Numbered from the stretch's first letter, positions 1-7,303 are shown. The stretch: 10,940 nt of DNA from CAZUHK01 sp964620345 (GCA_964620345.1 CAZUHK010000109.1:1-10940); one strand, 5' to 3'. Program-made: numbers and translations. The notes: generated by a model not told the origin, from the letters alone.

Positions 1-494
1 GCCTGCGGCGGAAGTTCGTGCTCCTGAGCTCCAAGACCGGCCTGGGCATCGCCGACGAGCAGGCCCGGGCCCCCGCGGCTTCGCGGCCGTTCACCTGGAC
101 CGCGATCGGCCGCGACGCGATCACCCGCTTCGAGCCGGCCCTGCCCGTGCTGCTGACCGACCTCAAGCCCAACGAGCCGGTGACGAACACTGCCCAAACC
201 ACCGTCACCCGCCAGACCAACCCCGACCGCCAGCTCGCCACCGGTGAAAGCTCGATGACGCTCACGCTCGACGGCGAGCAGAAGGTCAAAACCCCTGCCG
301 GCACGTTCGACACCAAGCGCATCAAGATCGAGTACACCGCCGACCTGAGCTTCGCCAAGGTCAACAGCGTCACCTGGGCGTACTACGCCAAGGGCATCGG
401 CATCGTCGCCGAGCACCACGATGAGCAGACCGTGGTGGTGATGTTCCCCAAGCACCGCGAACGCACGATCGTGCTGACCGATTACCCCGAGTAA
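1..494 (+). CDS. Partial gene, DUF3108/TapB-like domain protein (3' end)
   Basis: The reading frame is open from the first bases of the window, so the gene almost certainly begins upstream; a GTG at 18 is the first possible start inside the window but nothing favours it. About 163 residues are visible, ending in TAA at 492-494. The core reads VKTPAGTFDT (from about 288) followed some 25 residues later by WAYYAKGIGIVAE. This 'PAGTF ... YYxKGIGxV' pattern is what is seen in DUF3108/TapB-like beta-rich domains of bacterial envelope proteins, in which the sequence before the glycine-rich turn forms beta strands. The function of that group is mostly unknown. The gene converges on the glycosidase gene, with 55 bp between the stops and no convincing terminator between them. 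The family assignment is by motif resemblance only. Confidence 0.6.
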   Translation, partial: LRRKFVLLSSKTGLGIADEQARAPAASRPFTWTAIGRDAITRFEPALPVLLTDLKPNEPVTNTAQTTVTRQTNPDRQLATGESSMTLTLDGEQKVKTPAGTFDTKRIKIEYTADLSFAKVNSVTWAYYAKGIGIVAEHHDEQTVVVMFPKHRERTIVLTDYPE

Positions 495-549
495 TTCAGC
501 GGGCTTGGAGGATCGCTGCGCGGCGATGTTCGGCGTTAATGCCGGGCGA

Positions 550-2157
550 TCAGGCGCGGCAATCGACTTTCACGAGCACGGCCGAGCGCGGCGCGGCCAG
601 GCGGGCGACCACGCCTTGCGCGGTGCAGGTCACCTCGGCAGCCGCGGAGTGATAGAGCACATCGGCCGCCTGTGCATGCAGCGGGTCGGGCAGGGCGAAG
701 GTGTGGGTCGGCCGATCGTTCGTCTCGCGCAGCACCAGCAGGTAGGCCGATTGCCGGTCGGATGCGATTGACACGAAGCCGGTCCACGACGCGCCATCGG
801 GCCGATCGCCGAGGGGCAGGATCGTGCCGTCGAAGATCGCCTCGCGGTGGGCGCGCCAGACGCTGGTGATTTGGGGCAGTTGCTCGAAGTACGCCTCGGG
901 CAGGTTGCTCGCCTCGAACCAGCCCAGCGGTTGGGCGAACATGATCGTCGCGAACAGGTACGCCGGGTCGTACACCGCGGGGGCCAGGGGATCGTCGGCG
1001 TACAGTGGGGCGTTGCGGGCGACGTTGAGCATCTCCATCCGCAGCCGGCGGGGATCGACCCACCGCGCCAGCGACCAGAGGTTGCCCAGCGTCTGGTGCG
1101 GCCAGTGGTTGTGCCAGTCGGTGTAGCGGTTTTCGACGAACACCGGCCCGGCGTGCATCGCGCCGAAGTAGCCCGGCCGCGTCCCGGCGGTGACATCGAG
1201 GTCGAGCACCAGTTGGCCGGCGGTCTGCTTCATCAGCTCGTCGAGCATGCGGTGGACGTTCTGCTCCGCGGCGTCGGAAGTCATCTGGATGCTGTCGAGC
1301 TTGAACGCGGCCACGTCGTACCGGCGTCGCAGGTCGAGCATGGTCTGCACATCGCGTTGCCAGTTGGCGAATTCGTCGGACGAATCGGGGGCGAACCACA
1401 GGCCGAGCTTGAGCCCCGCGTCGGCCGCGGCGGCGACGATGGGCTCCAGGCCGCGGGGCAGGCGGTCGGGGTGGGGCGTCCAGAAGTCGGGGTCGGCGTC
1501 GTAGAAGCCGGCCCACACGCCGCCGCCCTGGGTCTGGGCGGCCGCGGCGTTGGCAGTCCGGCCGCGCTGCCAGCCATCGTCGATCTGCATCAGATCGGCG
1601 CCCAGGCGCTTGGCCGCGGCGATCTCCTGAAGGATGAACGCCTCGTTGATCCGCGCATCGCGGCTGCGGTCGCCCCAGGTGTTGGTGATGAACCACACCG
1701 GCAGGTTCGGCCGGGCCTGGCGTTGGAGGCGCTGCAGAACCTGGGATCGGCCCAGCGCGCCGCCGGTGTATTCCAGCACGTGCCACGGGTAGGCGTCTTC
1801 GTCGTGCAGCGTCGCGACAAAGCCGCCGTCGCGCTTGGCAACGCTCAGGTCGGCTTCGCTTTGCCGCGCGCGGGCGTGGGGCAGGGGCGCGGCTTTGAGC
1901 AAGACCCAGCCGCGCTGCTCGCCGATCGTCTGCTCGGCGACGAACAGGTTGCCGCGAAGCGTCAGCCGCTGGCTTGGATGCAGCAGCCAGGCGCGTTCGT
2001 GTACCAGTTCGTTGTGCTGGTCGGTGCGGTCGGCCAGTTCGACGGCGATCAGCCGCGTGTGCTGCGGCAGTGGAATCGTGAGGGCCGACGACGAAGCCGC
2101 CGCGGCATCGCTTGGTGCCTCGCGCTCGACGCCGGCAGCATCGTGGGGCGGGTTCAT
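550..2157 (-). CDS. GH36-like alpha-galactosidase (clan GH-D glycoside hydrolase), cytoplasmic
   Basis: 535 aa, probably hydrolysing terminal alpha-galactosides. The central (beta/alpha)8 barrel is recognisable: WFITNTWGDR (155-164) at the entry strand, QIDDGWQRG (191-199), LKLGLWFAP (249-257), and AAFKLDSIQ (283-291). The FKLD motif matches the K-x-D nucleophile motif of GH36/GH27, making Asp288 the predicted nucleophile. The usual acid/base motif RCSxGGGR is absent; instead there is ENRYTDW (342-348), where Asp347 lies 59 residues after the nucleophile, close to the roughly 60-residue spacing known in GH36. The protein is shorter than typical GH36 enzymes (around 700 aa), with only about 150 residues before the barrel, so the N-terminal beta-sandwich is reduced. 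A small C-terminal beta domain follows (about 455-535). No signal peptide is seen. The ATG overlaps the stop of the oxidoreductase gene (ATGA), indicating translational coupling. Substrate unknown; other GH-D activities are possible. Confidence 0.8.
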   Translation of the reverse strand: MNPPHDAAGVEREAPSDAAAASSSALTIPLPQHTRLIAVELADRTDQHNELVHERAWLLHPSQRLTLRGNLFVAEQTIGEQRGWVLLKAAPLPHARARQSEADLSVAKRDGGFVATLHDEDAYPWHVLEYTGGALGRSQVLQRLQRQARPNLPVWFITNTWGDRSRDARINEAFILQEIAAAKRLGADLMQIDDGWQRGRTANAAAAQTQGGGVWAGFYDADPDFWTPHPDRLPRGLEPIVAAAADAGLKLGLWFAPDSSDEFANWQRDVQTMLDLRRRYDVAAFKLDSIQMTSDAAEQNVHRMLDELMKQTAGQLVLDLDVTAGTRPGYFGAMHAGPVFVENRYTDWHNHWPHQTLGNLWSLARWVDPRRLRMEMLNVARNAPLYADDPLAPAVYDPAYLFATIMFAQPLGWFEASNLPEAYFEQLPQITSVWRAHREAIFDGTILPLGDRPDGASWTGFVSIASDRQSAYLLVLRETNDRPTHTFALPDPLHAQAADVLYHSAAAEVTCTAQGVVARLAAPRSAVLVKVDCRA

Positions 2158-3239
2158 TTCGCCGCGGCCTTCATCGGGCCGATCATCGGCGCCGGCACCT
2201 CGATGCGTCGGCCGGTGCGGTGCGATTCGTACGCCCCGAGCACGAGGCGCAGCGTGTGGCTGGCCGCCTCGCCGGTGACGAACGGCGCCCGGGCCTCGCG
2301 GATCGCCTGGACCACGTCGCGGATCTGCGCCGGGTGGCTGGTGCCGTAGTACGCCCGCCCGGCCTCGACGCCCGCCGGGTCGTTGGCCCGGCTGAGCATC
2401 TGCTCGATTTCCTGTTGCCTCGCCTCGTCCTTCATCGACACGGTGAAGTGCTTGCCGCCGCGCAGCACGATCTCGCCCTCGGTGCCGCAGAACGTGAGCG
2501 TGTGCTGCCAGTCGAGGTGGCTGGCGCTGGTGACCTCGACGGTGCCCAGCGCGCCCGAGAGGAACCCGACCGACGCGGTGAGCGTGTCCTCAGTCGCGAT
2601 CGCCTTGGCGTGGGCGCGGTTGGTGCAGTGCGCGGCGATGTTGCCGGCGCCGCCCATGATCCAGACCATCGCGTCGAGAAAGTGGATCGCCTGGTTGATC
2701 AGCACCGAGCCGCCCTCTTTCTCCCAGGTGCCGTGCCAGTCGTCGGCGTAGTAGCTGTCGGGCCGATAGCAGCGAAGCCGCATCGACGCCGAGAGCATCG
2801 TGCCCAGCACGCCCTCGGTGATCAGCCGCCGGGTCACGCGGTTCATGCCGTCGAAGCGGTGCTGGAAGATGCCGCTGAACACCAGCTCCTCGTGCTGGGC
2901 GTGGGCGTCGAGCAGGTGGTCGAGTTGCTCGGCGTTGGCCGTCAGGGCCTTTTCGCACAGCACGTGCTTGCCGGCCTCGAAGGCATCGCACGCGATCCGC
3001 TCGTGACTGGCGTGGTCGGTGCAGATGCTCACCAGGTGCACGTCGGCGTCGGCCAGCAGGTCGTGGTAGTCATCGGTGGTGTGCGCGATGCCGTACTTCT
3101 GGGCCCGCTGCTGAGCGCGATCGAGTTGCAGGTCGCAGGCCCACTTCACGCTCACGCCGTCGATCTGCTCAAAGCTTTCGATGTGCGTGCCGGCGATGAC
3201 GCCGCAGCCGATGATGCCCACGTTCACGGGTTGACTCAT
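2154..3239 (-). CDS. Gfo/Idh/MocA family NAD(P)-dependent oxidoreductase
   Basis: 361 aa, the usual family length. The N-terminal Rossmann fold is shown by VGIIGCGVIAGTHIE (7-21), a GxGxxA-type dinucleotide loop. CEKAL (95-99) occupies the place of the conserved EKP motif: Lys97 is kept but the proline is alanine. NQAIHFLDAMVWIMG (182-196) carries the family's H-x-x-x-D-type catalytic segment (His186 with Asp189 nearby). The C-terminal GRRIEVP is also typical. Members oxidise or reduce sugars and inositols, and some (GH109 type) cleave glycosides through a transient NAD oxidation; which applies here cannot be told. I chose the ATG at 3239 rather than a TTG at 3248 because GGAG (about 10 nt upstream of the ATG) would abut the TTG. 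It lies 33 bp after the sulfatase stop and overlaps the next gene by 4 bp, so it is the middle gene of an operon. Confidence 0.9.
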   Translation of the reverse strand: MSQPVNVGIIGCGVIAGTHIESFEQIDGVSVKWACDLQLDRAQQRAQKYGIAHTTDDYHDLLADADVHLVSICTDHASHERIACDAFEAGKHVLCEKALTANAEQLDHLLDAHAQHEELVFSGIFQHRFDGMNRVTRRLITEGVLGTMLSASMRLRCYRPDSYYADDWHGTWEKEGGSVLINQAIHFLDAMVWIMGGAGNIAAHCTNRAHAKAIATEDTLTASVGFLSGALGTVEVTSASHLDWQHTLTFCGTEGEIVLRGGKHFTVSMKDEARQQEIEQMLSRANDPAGVEAGRAYYGTSHPAQIRDVVQAIREARAPFVTGEAASHTLRLVLGAYESHRTGRRIEVPAPMIGPMKAAAK

Positions 3240-3272
3240 GTCAGGCAAACTCCATATCGCCCCGGCCGGTGG

Positions 3273-4778
3273 TCAATCGTCGAGGTATCGGCCGTACTTC
3301 TCACGCAGAGCCGCGGCGCCATCGGCCCGGCCGGTCGCCTCGAGCCGCGGCAGGTAGTGCTTCAGCGGCGACTGGCCGTGTGGTGGATGGTGCGAGGCGT
3401 GGAACGGCCCGCCCTCGCGCACCACCGTCCACATCGGATCGATCACGTCGCTGCATGTCTCGGCCATCTTCCACATCTGATCCGCGTGCCACGCCACGTA
3501 ACGCCGCGACCCCTCGCCGCACACCTCGGGATGCTTCGCCGCCAGGTCGTTCAGCTCGTGCGGGTCGGCCTCGATGTCGAACAGCATCTCATCGGGGAAC
3601 AGGTGAAACCCATCGTGGAACGTGCGGATGTACAGCCACCGGTCCCACCGCACCGACCGCTGGCAGACGTGGCAGCACTGGCTGATGACCAGTTGCTCCT
3701 GCCCGTCGATCGGTCCGGCGCCGTCGACGATCGCCCCGGCGTAGCTCTGGCCGTCCCACAGCGCCGGCTTGTCCAGGCCCAGCAGATCCATCAGCGTCGG
3801 CGCCCAGTCGAGGTTGTAATGCAGGCCTTCATCCACCACGCCCTGCTTGCCGCCGGGCCACTTGACGATCATCGGGATGTGGCACGTGCCCTGGTCGGCC
3901 GTGCCATGCTCCGAATAGATGCCCAGCTCACCCTGGTTCTCGCCGTGGTCGGCGGAGATGATGATCGCCGTGTCGTCGTACACGCCGGCCTGCTTGAGCT
4001 TGTCGGTGATGATTCTGATCTGGTCGTCGATGTACTTCACCGCGGTGTCGTAGCCGTCGATCCACTTTTTCATCGATGGCTTGTCGGTGATCGCTTCGAT
4101 CTCGCGTGGCCAGCGCTCGGGGTCGCCCGGGGTGTACATGCCCAGGTCCTGCGCCGCGTGCGGGCCGGTCTTCTTCGCGTGCGCGGCGATGAGGTCATCG
4201 TCATCCAGGTGATCGGGCAGCGGGGCGTCGGCGAACGGCTCGCCGTAGTCGGTCGGCACGCGGAAGGGAGTGTGCGGATCCCAGAAGTTGATGTGCAGGT
4301 ACCACTGATCTTCCGCGGCGTGGTCGGCCAACCACTTGTTGACGGTCGGCATCACGTGCTCGGCCGACTCCTGGCCGTTCATGCCGGTGTTGTGAATCTC
4401 CTTGAAACCCGCGTAGTAGTGGTGCGCCGCGTGGCGCTGGCCGAAGGGGCTGATCATCGCGGTGTGGTAGCCGGCATGTTGCAGTTGCATGGCCAGACCC
4501 TGGTCGACGAACCAGTCGCCGAAACCGCGCGAGGGGCCCTGGACCTTGGGGTCGGCCGCGGTGCGGCCGTGGCCGACCACGCCGGTCTGAATCCCAAACC
4601 GCCCGGAGTAAAACGCCGTGCGCGATGGCAGGCAGGGCGCGTCGGAAGCGTACACGTTGTTGCAGCGCACGCCTTCACTGGCGATCTGATCGATGGTCGC
4701 GGTGGTGTCGCGGTGGTAGCCGTAGCAGCCGAAGTGGTCGGCCCGCTGGCTGTCGATGTCGATGTAGAGGATACGCAC
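3273..4778 (-). CDS. Type I formylglycine-dependent sulfatase, predicted cytoplasmic
   Basis: 501 aa, alkaline-phosphatase superfamily. Residues CLPSRTAFYSGR (49-60) fit the C-x-P-S-R signature in which Cys49 is converted to formylglycine by an FGE enzyme; none is encoded here. The N-terminal IDIDSQRADHFG (6-17) supplies the metal-binding aspartates and leads into GCYGY. WDPHTPF (166-172) and SADHGENQGELG (275-286) are the other expected core motifs, and LFDIEADPHEL (399-409) matches the C-terminal signature LYDLxxDPxE. The substrate is probably a sulfated sugar; the subfamily is not determined. There is no Sec or Tat signal, so it should act in the cytoplasm. The start is GTG at 4778, with GGAG at 4789-4792, 10 nt upstream. 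It is first in a three-gene operon with an oxidoreductase and a GH36-like enzyme, which suggests desulfation of an imported oligosaccharide before cleavage. Confidence 0.93.
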   Translation of the reverse strand: MRILYIDIDSQRADHFGCYGYHRDTTATIDQIASEGVRCNNVYASDAPCLPSRTAFYSGRFGIQTGVVGHGRTAADPKVQGPSRGFGDWFVDQGLAMQLQHAGYHTAMISPFGQRHAAHHYYAGFKEIHNTGMNGQESAEHVMPTVNKWLADHAAEDQWYLHINFWDPHTPFRVPTDYGEPFADAPLPDHLDDDDLIAAHAKKTGPHAAQDLGMYTPGDPERWPREIEAITDKPSMKKWIDGYDTAVKYIDDQIRIITDKLKQAGVYDDTAIIISADHGENQGELGIYSEHGTADQGTCHIPMIVKWPGGKQGVVDEGLHYNLDWAPTLMDLLGLDKPALWDGQSYAGAIVDGAGPIDGQEQLVISQCCHVCQRSVRWDRWLYIRTFHDGFHLFPDEMLFDIEADPHELNDLAAKHPEVCGEGSRRYVAWHADQMWKMAETCSDVIDPMWTVVREGGPFHASHHPPHGQSPLKHYLPRLEATGRADGAAALREKYGRYLDD

Positions 4779-4788
4779 AGCCGACTAT

Positions 4789-4843
4789 CTCCGCTTGGAT
4801 GGGGACGAACGCGCCAGACTAGCGACTGGTGCGGCGGATGCAA
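4789..4843 (-). promoter_or_regulatory. Possible sigma70-like promoter and RBS of the sulfatase operon
   Basis: On the minus strand TTGCAT (4843-4838), 16 bp, then TAGTCT (4821-4816) could be -35 and -10 elements, giving a leader of roughly 30 nt that contains GGAG (4792-4789), 10 nt before the GTG start. Each box matches the consensus at only about three positions, so the promoter is tentative; the ribosome binding site is more convincing. The 113-bp gap also holds the start region of the divergent gene at 4892. Confidence 0.25.
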
Positions 4844-4891
4844 CGCGCCGCGGCGAGCCGAAATCGGCGCGCCGTGGCCGTACCATGCCGC

Positions 4892-5632
4892 ATGAACAGC
4901 AATGGGGCCGCTCTTTTCTGCCTGGCAGTGCTGACGACCGCCAGCCACGGCTGCGGCCGCGACGATCCATCGCATTCGCACCGCCAGTCCGCCGCGGGCC
5001 GGGCCACGCTGAACCTCGCGGCCGACGCGCTGGACGCTGTCGCGCTAGCGCCCGGCCCGGCGCTGATCGACTGGCGCAGCGACGCAGTGCTGGATCTGCT
5101 GGGCGGCATGGTAGCCGACCAGCACAATGCGCGGCCGTGGTACGTGCGTGTCGCCCAGGCCGGCTCGATGGCGGAACTGGCGTCGCTGCGGCCGGACGAA
5201 CCGCGGCCCGGGTGGGCCCGACGCCCTCATGCCCTCTCGTTGCGGATCGCCGCCGACCAGGCGCCCGCGCCGCGGTCAAGGGCTGACGCCGCGGCCCTGG
5301 ATGCTCGGCTGGCCGTGCGGCATGATCTGCCGGAGCTGACCATCCACCCGCCCCCGGCGCGTCCCGAACCGATCGCCCTGCGGCCCATGGGCCTGCGCGA
5401 TGCGCTGTGGTGGCAGCAGGAGCAGGACATCTTCGCCGCACATCGCCAGCGCGACGACGGCGGCCGCGCGCCCACGCCGACCAACCTCGATGTCTCGCTG
5501 GACCTGCGGATCGCGCGGAACCTCTCGGCCTCATTCGGCTACAGCCGAGCGCTGCAGACCCAGACCTCGACGCTGACCCAGCCGCAGTTCGGCGAGCAAG
5601 CCGGAATCTTCCGACTCGGCTGGCGTTATTAG
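4892..5632 (+). CDS. Unrecognised envelope protein with outer-membrane-like C-terminus
   Basis: 246 aa; I do not recognise a family. The ATG at 4892 starts with a short hydrophobic stretch (residues 6-17) and a Cys at 21 in SHGC, which resembles a weak lipobox, so the protein is probably exported; lipidation is uncertain because -3 is Ser rather than a hydrophobic residue. The middle (about 130-190) is rich in Ala, Pro and Arg and looks partly disordered. The last 50 residues alternate polar and apolar residues in paired strands (TNLDVSLDLRI, LSASFGYSRA, QAGIFRLGWRY) and end in a terminal aromatic, as in outer-membrane beta-barrel proteins, but 50 residues is too little for a whole barrel. 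Codon third positions are strongly GC-rich in this frame, supporting it as a gene. There is no clear Shine-Dalgarno. It diverges from the sulfatase operon and converges on the tRNA; its TAG stop (5630-5632) overlaps the palindrome at 5631. Confidence 0.6.
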   Translation: MNSNGAALFCLAVLTTASHGCGRDDPSHSHRQSAAGRATLNLAADALDAVALAPGPALIDWRSDAVLDLLGGMVADQHNARPWYVRVAQAGSMAELASLRPDEPRPGWARRPHALSLRIAADQAPAPRSRADAAALDARLAVRHDLPELTIHPPPARPEPIALRPMGLRDALWWQQEQDIFAAHRQRDDGGRAPTPTNLDVSLDLRIARNLSASFGYSRALQTQTSTLTQPQFGEQAGIFRLGWRY

Positions 5633-5686
5633 AGGTGGTCCCCAAATCTCGGCCAGCCGGCTGTCCAAGAATTGGGGACCACCTCT
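5631..5686. repeat. 56-nt near-perfect palindrome (REP/MITE-like element or bidirectional terminator)
   Basis: The arms AGAGGTGGTCCCCAA (5631-5645) and TTGGGGACCACCTCT (5672-5686) are exact 15-bp inverted repeats. The interior continues the symmetry towards a centre between 5658 and 5659, with three mismatched pairs (5646/5671, 5650/5667, 5653/5664), so 25 of 28 positions pair. The core CAGCCGGCTG (5654-5663) is itself a perfect palindrome. The element starts within the stop codon of the envelope-protein gene and ends 9 nt from the 3' end of tRNA-Gly on the other strand, so it sits between two convergent transcripts. No T tract follows either arm, which argues against a classical intrinsic terminator. 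The inference of a REP/RAYT-like or MITE-like element rests on its size and symmetry; a second copy is not in the window. Confidence 0.75.
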
Positions 5687-5695
5687 GTAAGTCAA

Positions 5696-5768
<73 letters not shown>

Positions 5769-5992
5769 AAACGCGGTTTTGCAAGATGAGTTCTGCGGTA
5801 CCTGCCCCTTCAATGTTCAACGCTGTGGTCGTGTGGGCAAAGGCCACGTTGTCAGCGTATTCTACCTCCGTCGCTGCGGTTCGCCAGTTGCTGACCGCAA
5901 GAGGCGTGTCCCACCGCTGAAACACACCGCTGGTCGGGCCAAGGCGCGTCTGAAGCGGGGCGACCTGCCGGCTTTCCACGCGAAGTTCCCGA
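5769..5992 (-). promoter_or_regulatory. Non-coding spacer between kinase-like gene and tRNA; possible tRNA promoter
   Basis: This 224-bp spacer has lower GC than its neighbours and no convincing ORF. A -10-like TAGAAT lies on the minus strand at 5864-5859, with only a weak TGGCGA about 16 bp upstream; transcription from it would give a leader of about 85 nt before the tRNA. A 6-bp stem TGCGGT/ACCGCA (5875-5880 and 5894-5899) could be a weak terminator for the kinase-like gene but lacks a T tract. I see no further tRNA or ncRNA in it. The promoter call is tentative. Confidence 0.3.
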
Positions 5993-7303
5993 TCAGCCGG
6001 CGAGGCGCGTGGGCGCGGGCGCGTCGTGAACCGTCTGGGCGATCTTGCGCAGATCCCGGAGGATGTCCGCGGCCGACTCGTGCTCGGGGTGGGCTGGATC
6101 GATCGGGCGCAGGATGCGCTGGGTGAGCTTGGTGATGCGCTTGGCGATGCGGCTGTTGACGTCGAACCGGATCAGCGGCCGCAACTCAGGGTTGGTGTGG
6201 GGGTTGGCCATCTGCATGGCGAGGTAGAACAGGTCGGCGGCCTTGTCGACCTTTTGGTGGCCGTGCACGAGGATTTCGCTGGTGACCTTGCCGGTGGCTT
6301 TCATGCGGCCCAGCAGCCGCTGGATTTGCGAGGTGGACATCATCTCGTTGAACAAGGTGGAGAGCATGGGCGAATCGGTGAGGTCTTCGTCCATGCGGAC
6401 GGCCGAGCCGAAGTCGACGAAGCAGACGCCTTCGTGGGTGATGACGATGTTGTCCATGCGCAGGTCGAGGTGGATGAGGCGGACGCGGTCGTGGAGGATG
6501 CGCGTCATCTCCGCGGCCTGGAGGGCGAAGTCCATCTGGGTCAGGGGCGTGACGCCCAGTCGCAGCCAGTTCATGTAGAGCTTGCGCGCCAGGCCATCGG
6601 GGCCTTTCTGAACGCCCAGGACGTGGGGCACGCGCGAGCGGTATTCCTCGGGCATGTCGCGTTGCAGCAGTCGGAGAAAGGCGGCTTCGCGGGTGAGGAA
6701 GACGGGGAAGATTTTGTCCACGAGCTTGCGGGCGCGGTTGGCGAGGGTGGCCTCGGGGGTGTCGGGGAAGCGTTGCTTGAGGCGGACCATGACGCTGCCG
6801 TAGCTGGGCACCCGCTTGAGCACACCGTAGGAGCCGTCGGCGGGGTTGCGGACCAGCTCGACATGAAACGTGAAGCGGTCGGTGGTGGACCCGGGGCGGA
6901 TGAGGTGGGTCTTGCGGGCCAGCAGGTAATGCCAGACCTGTCGGCCGAACGGCCAGTAGCCGCCGAGCGGGCCGAGGCGCAGCGTGCGCGGGCCCAGCTC
7001 CAGTTGAAAACCCGAGCGGGCCTGATACTCGCGGGCCAGCGCGCTGACGGTGTGCGGATGGCGGGTGAGGATCGCGACCTGCCCGCCCCAGCGCAGGCGG
7101 TCGAACACGGCGTCGGGGTGGTGTTCGGTGCCATCGTTGGGCAGGCAGTAGACGTAGTCGACCGGGTGCTGATCGGTGGTGAAGGAGTTGTTGCCGGCGA
7201 GGCGTTGGAAGTCCGGGTCAGGGGCGAAGTGGCGACGCGCGAGGGCGGCGACGGGCGGCGGCGCCTGAGTGAGACTGGATGGGAGGGCCGGCTTGCGTGC
7301 CAT
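5993..7303 (-). CDS. Methyltransferase-like/kinase-like fusion protein
   Basis: 436 aa, with no signal peptide or membrane segment, so cytosolic. The C-terminal half (about 155-320) has a protein-kinase-like fold signature: HLDLRMDN (278-285) is the catalytic loop (H-x-D-L-x-x-x-N, catalytic Asp280, Asn285) and DFG (297-299) binds metal. The D280-to-D297 distance of 17 is normal, and Glu206 lies 74 residues before Asp280, as the helix-C glutamate would. A strand VMVRLK (171-176) may provide the ATP-binding Lys, but a clear glycine-rich loop is missing. The rest of the protein (320-436) is helical and unfamiliar. The N-terminal part, VDYVYCLPNDGTEHHPDAVFD...RLRWGGQVAILT (48-80), resembles the middle strands of a class I methyltransferase, but only 47 residues precede it and no motif I is present, so the domain would be incomplete. 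It could act on a small molecule or lipid rather than protein. Identity as a kinase is fairly sure; substrate unknown. Confidence 0.8.
   Translation of the reverse strand: MARKPALPSSLTQAPPPVAALARRHFAPDPDFQRLAGNNSFTTDQHPVDYVYCLPNDGTEHHPDAVFDRLRWGGQVAILTRHPHTVSALAREYQARSGFQLELGPRTLRLGPLGGYWPFGRQVWHYLLARKTHLIRPGSTTDRFTFHVELVRNPADGSYGVLKRVPSYGSVMVRLKQRFPDTPEATLANRARKLVDKIFPVFLTREAAFLRLLQRDMPEEYRSRVPHVLGVQKGPDGLARKLYMNWLRLGVTPLTQMDFALQAAEMTRILHDRVRLIHLDLRMDNIVITHEGVCFVDFGSAVRMDEDLTDSPMLSTLFNEMMSTSQIQRLLGRMKATGKVTSEILVHGHQKVDKAADLFYLAMQMANPHTNPELRPLIRFDVNSRIAKRITKLTQRILRPIDPAHPEHESAADILRDLRKIAQTVHDAPAPTRLAG

Noticed and set aside
505..549. Short stem ATCGC/GCGAT between the first gene and the glycosidase gene as a terminator
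   Set aside because: Only 5 bp, with no T tract on either side.
847..2349. A 500-codon plus-strand frame opposite the GH36-like gene
   Set aside because: It is antisense to conserved barrel motifs and has no recognisable domain; explained by codon bias.
2112..4895. A 927-codon open frame on the plus strand, antisense to the sulfatase and oxidoreductase genes
   Set aside because: It runs opposite genes with clear motifs, is low-complexity in Arg, Ala, Val and His, and shows no domain. Long antisense open frames are expected opposite GC-rich third codon positions.
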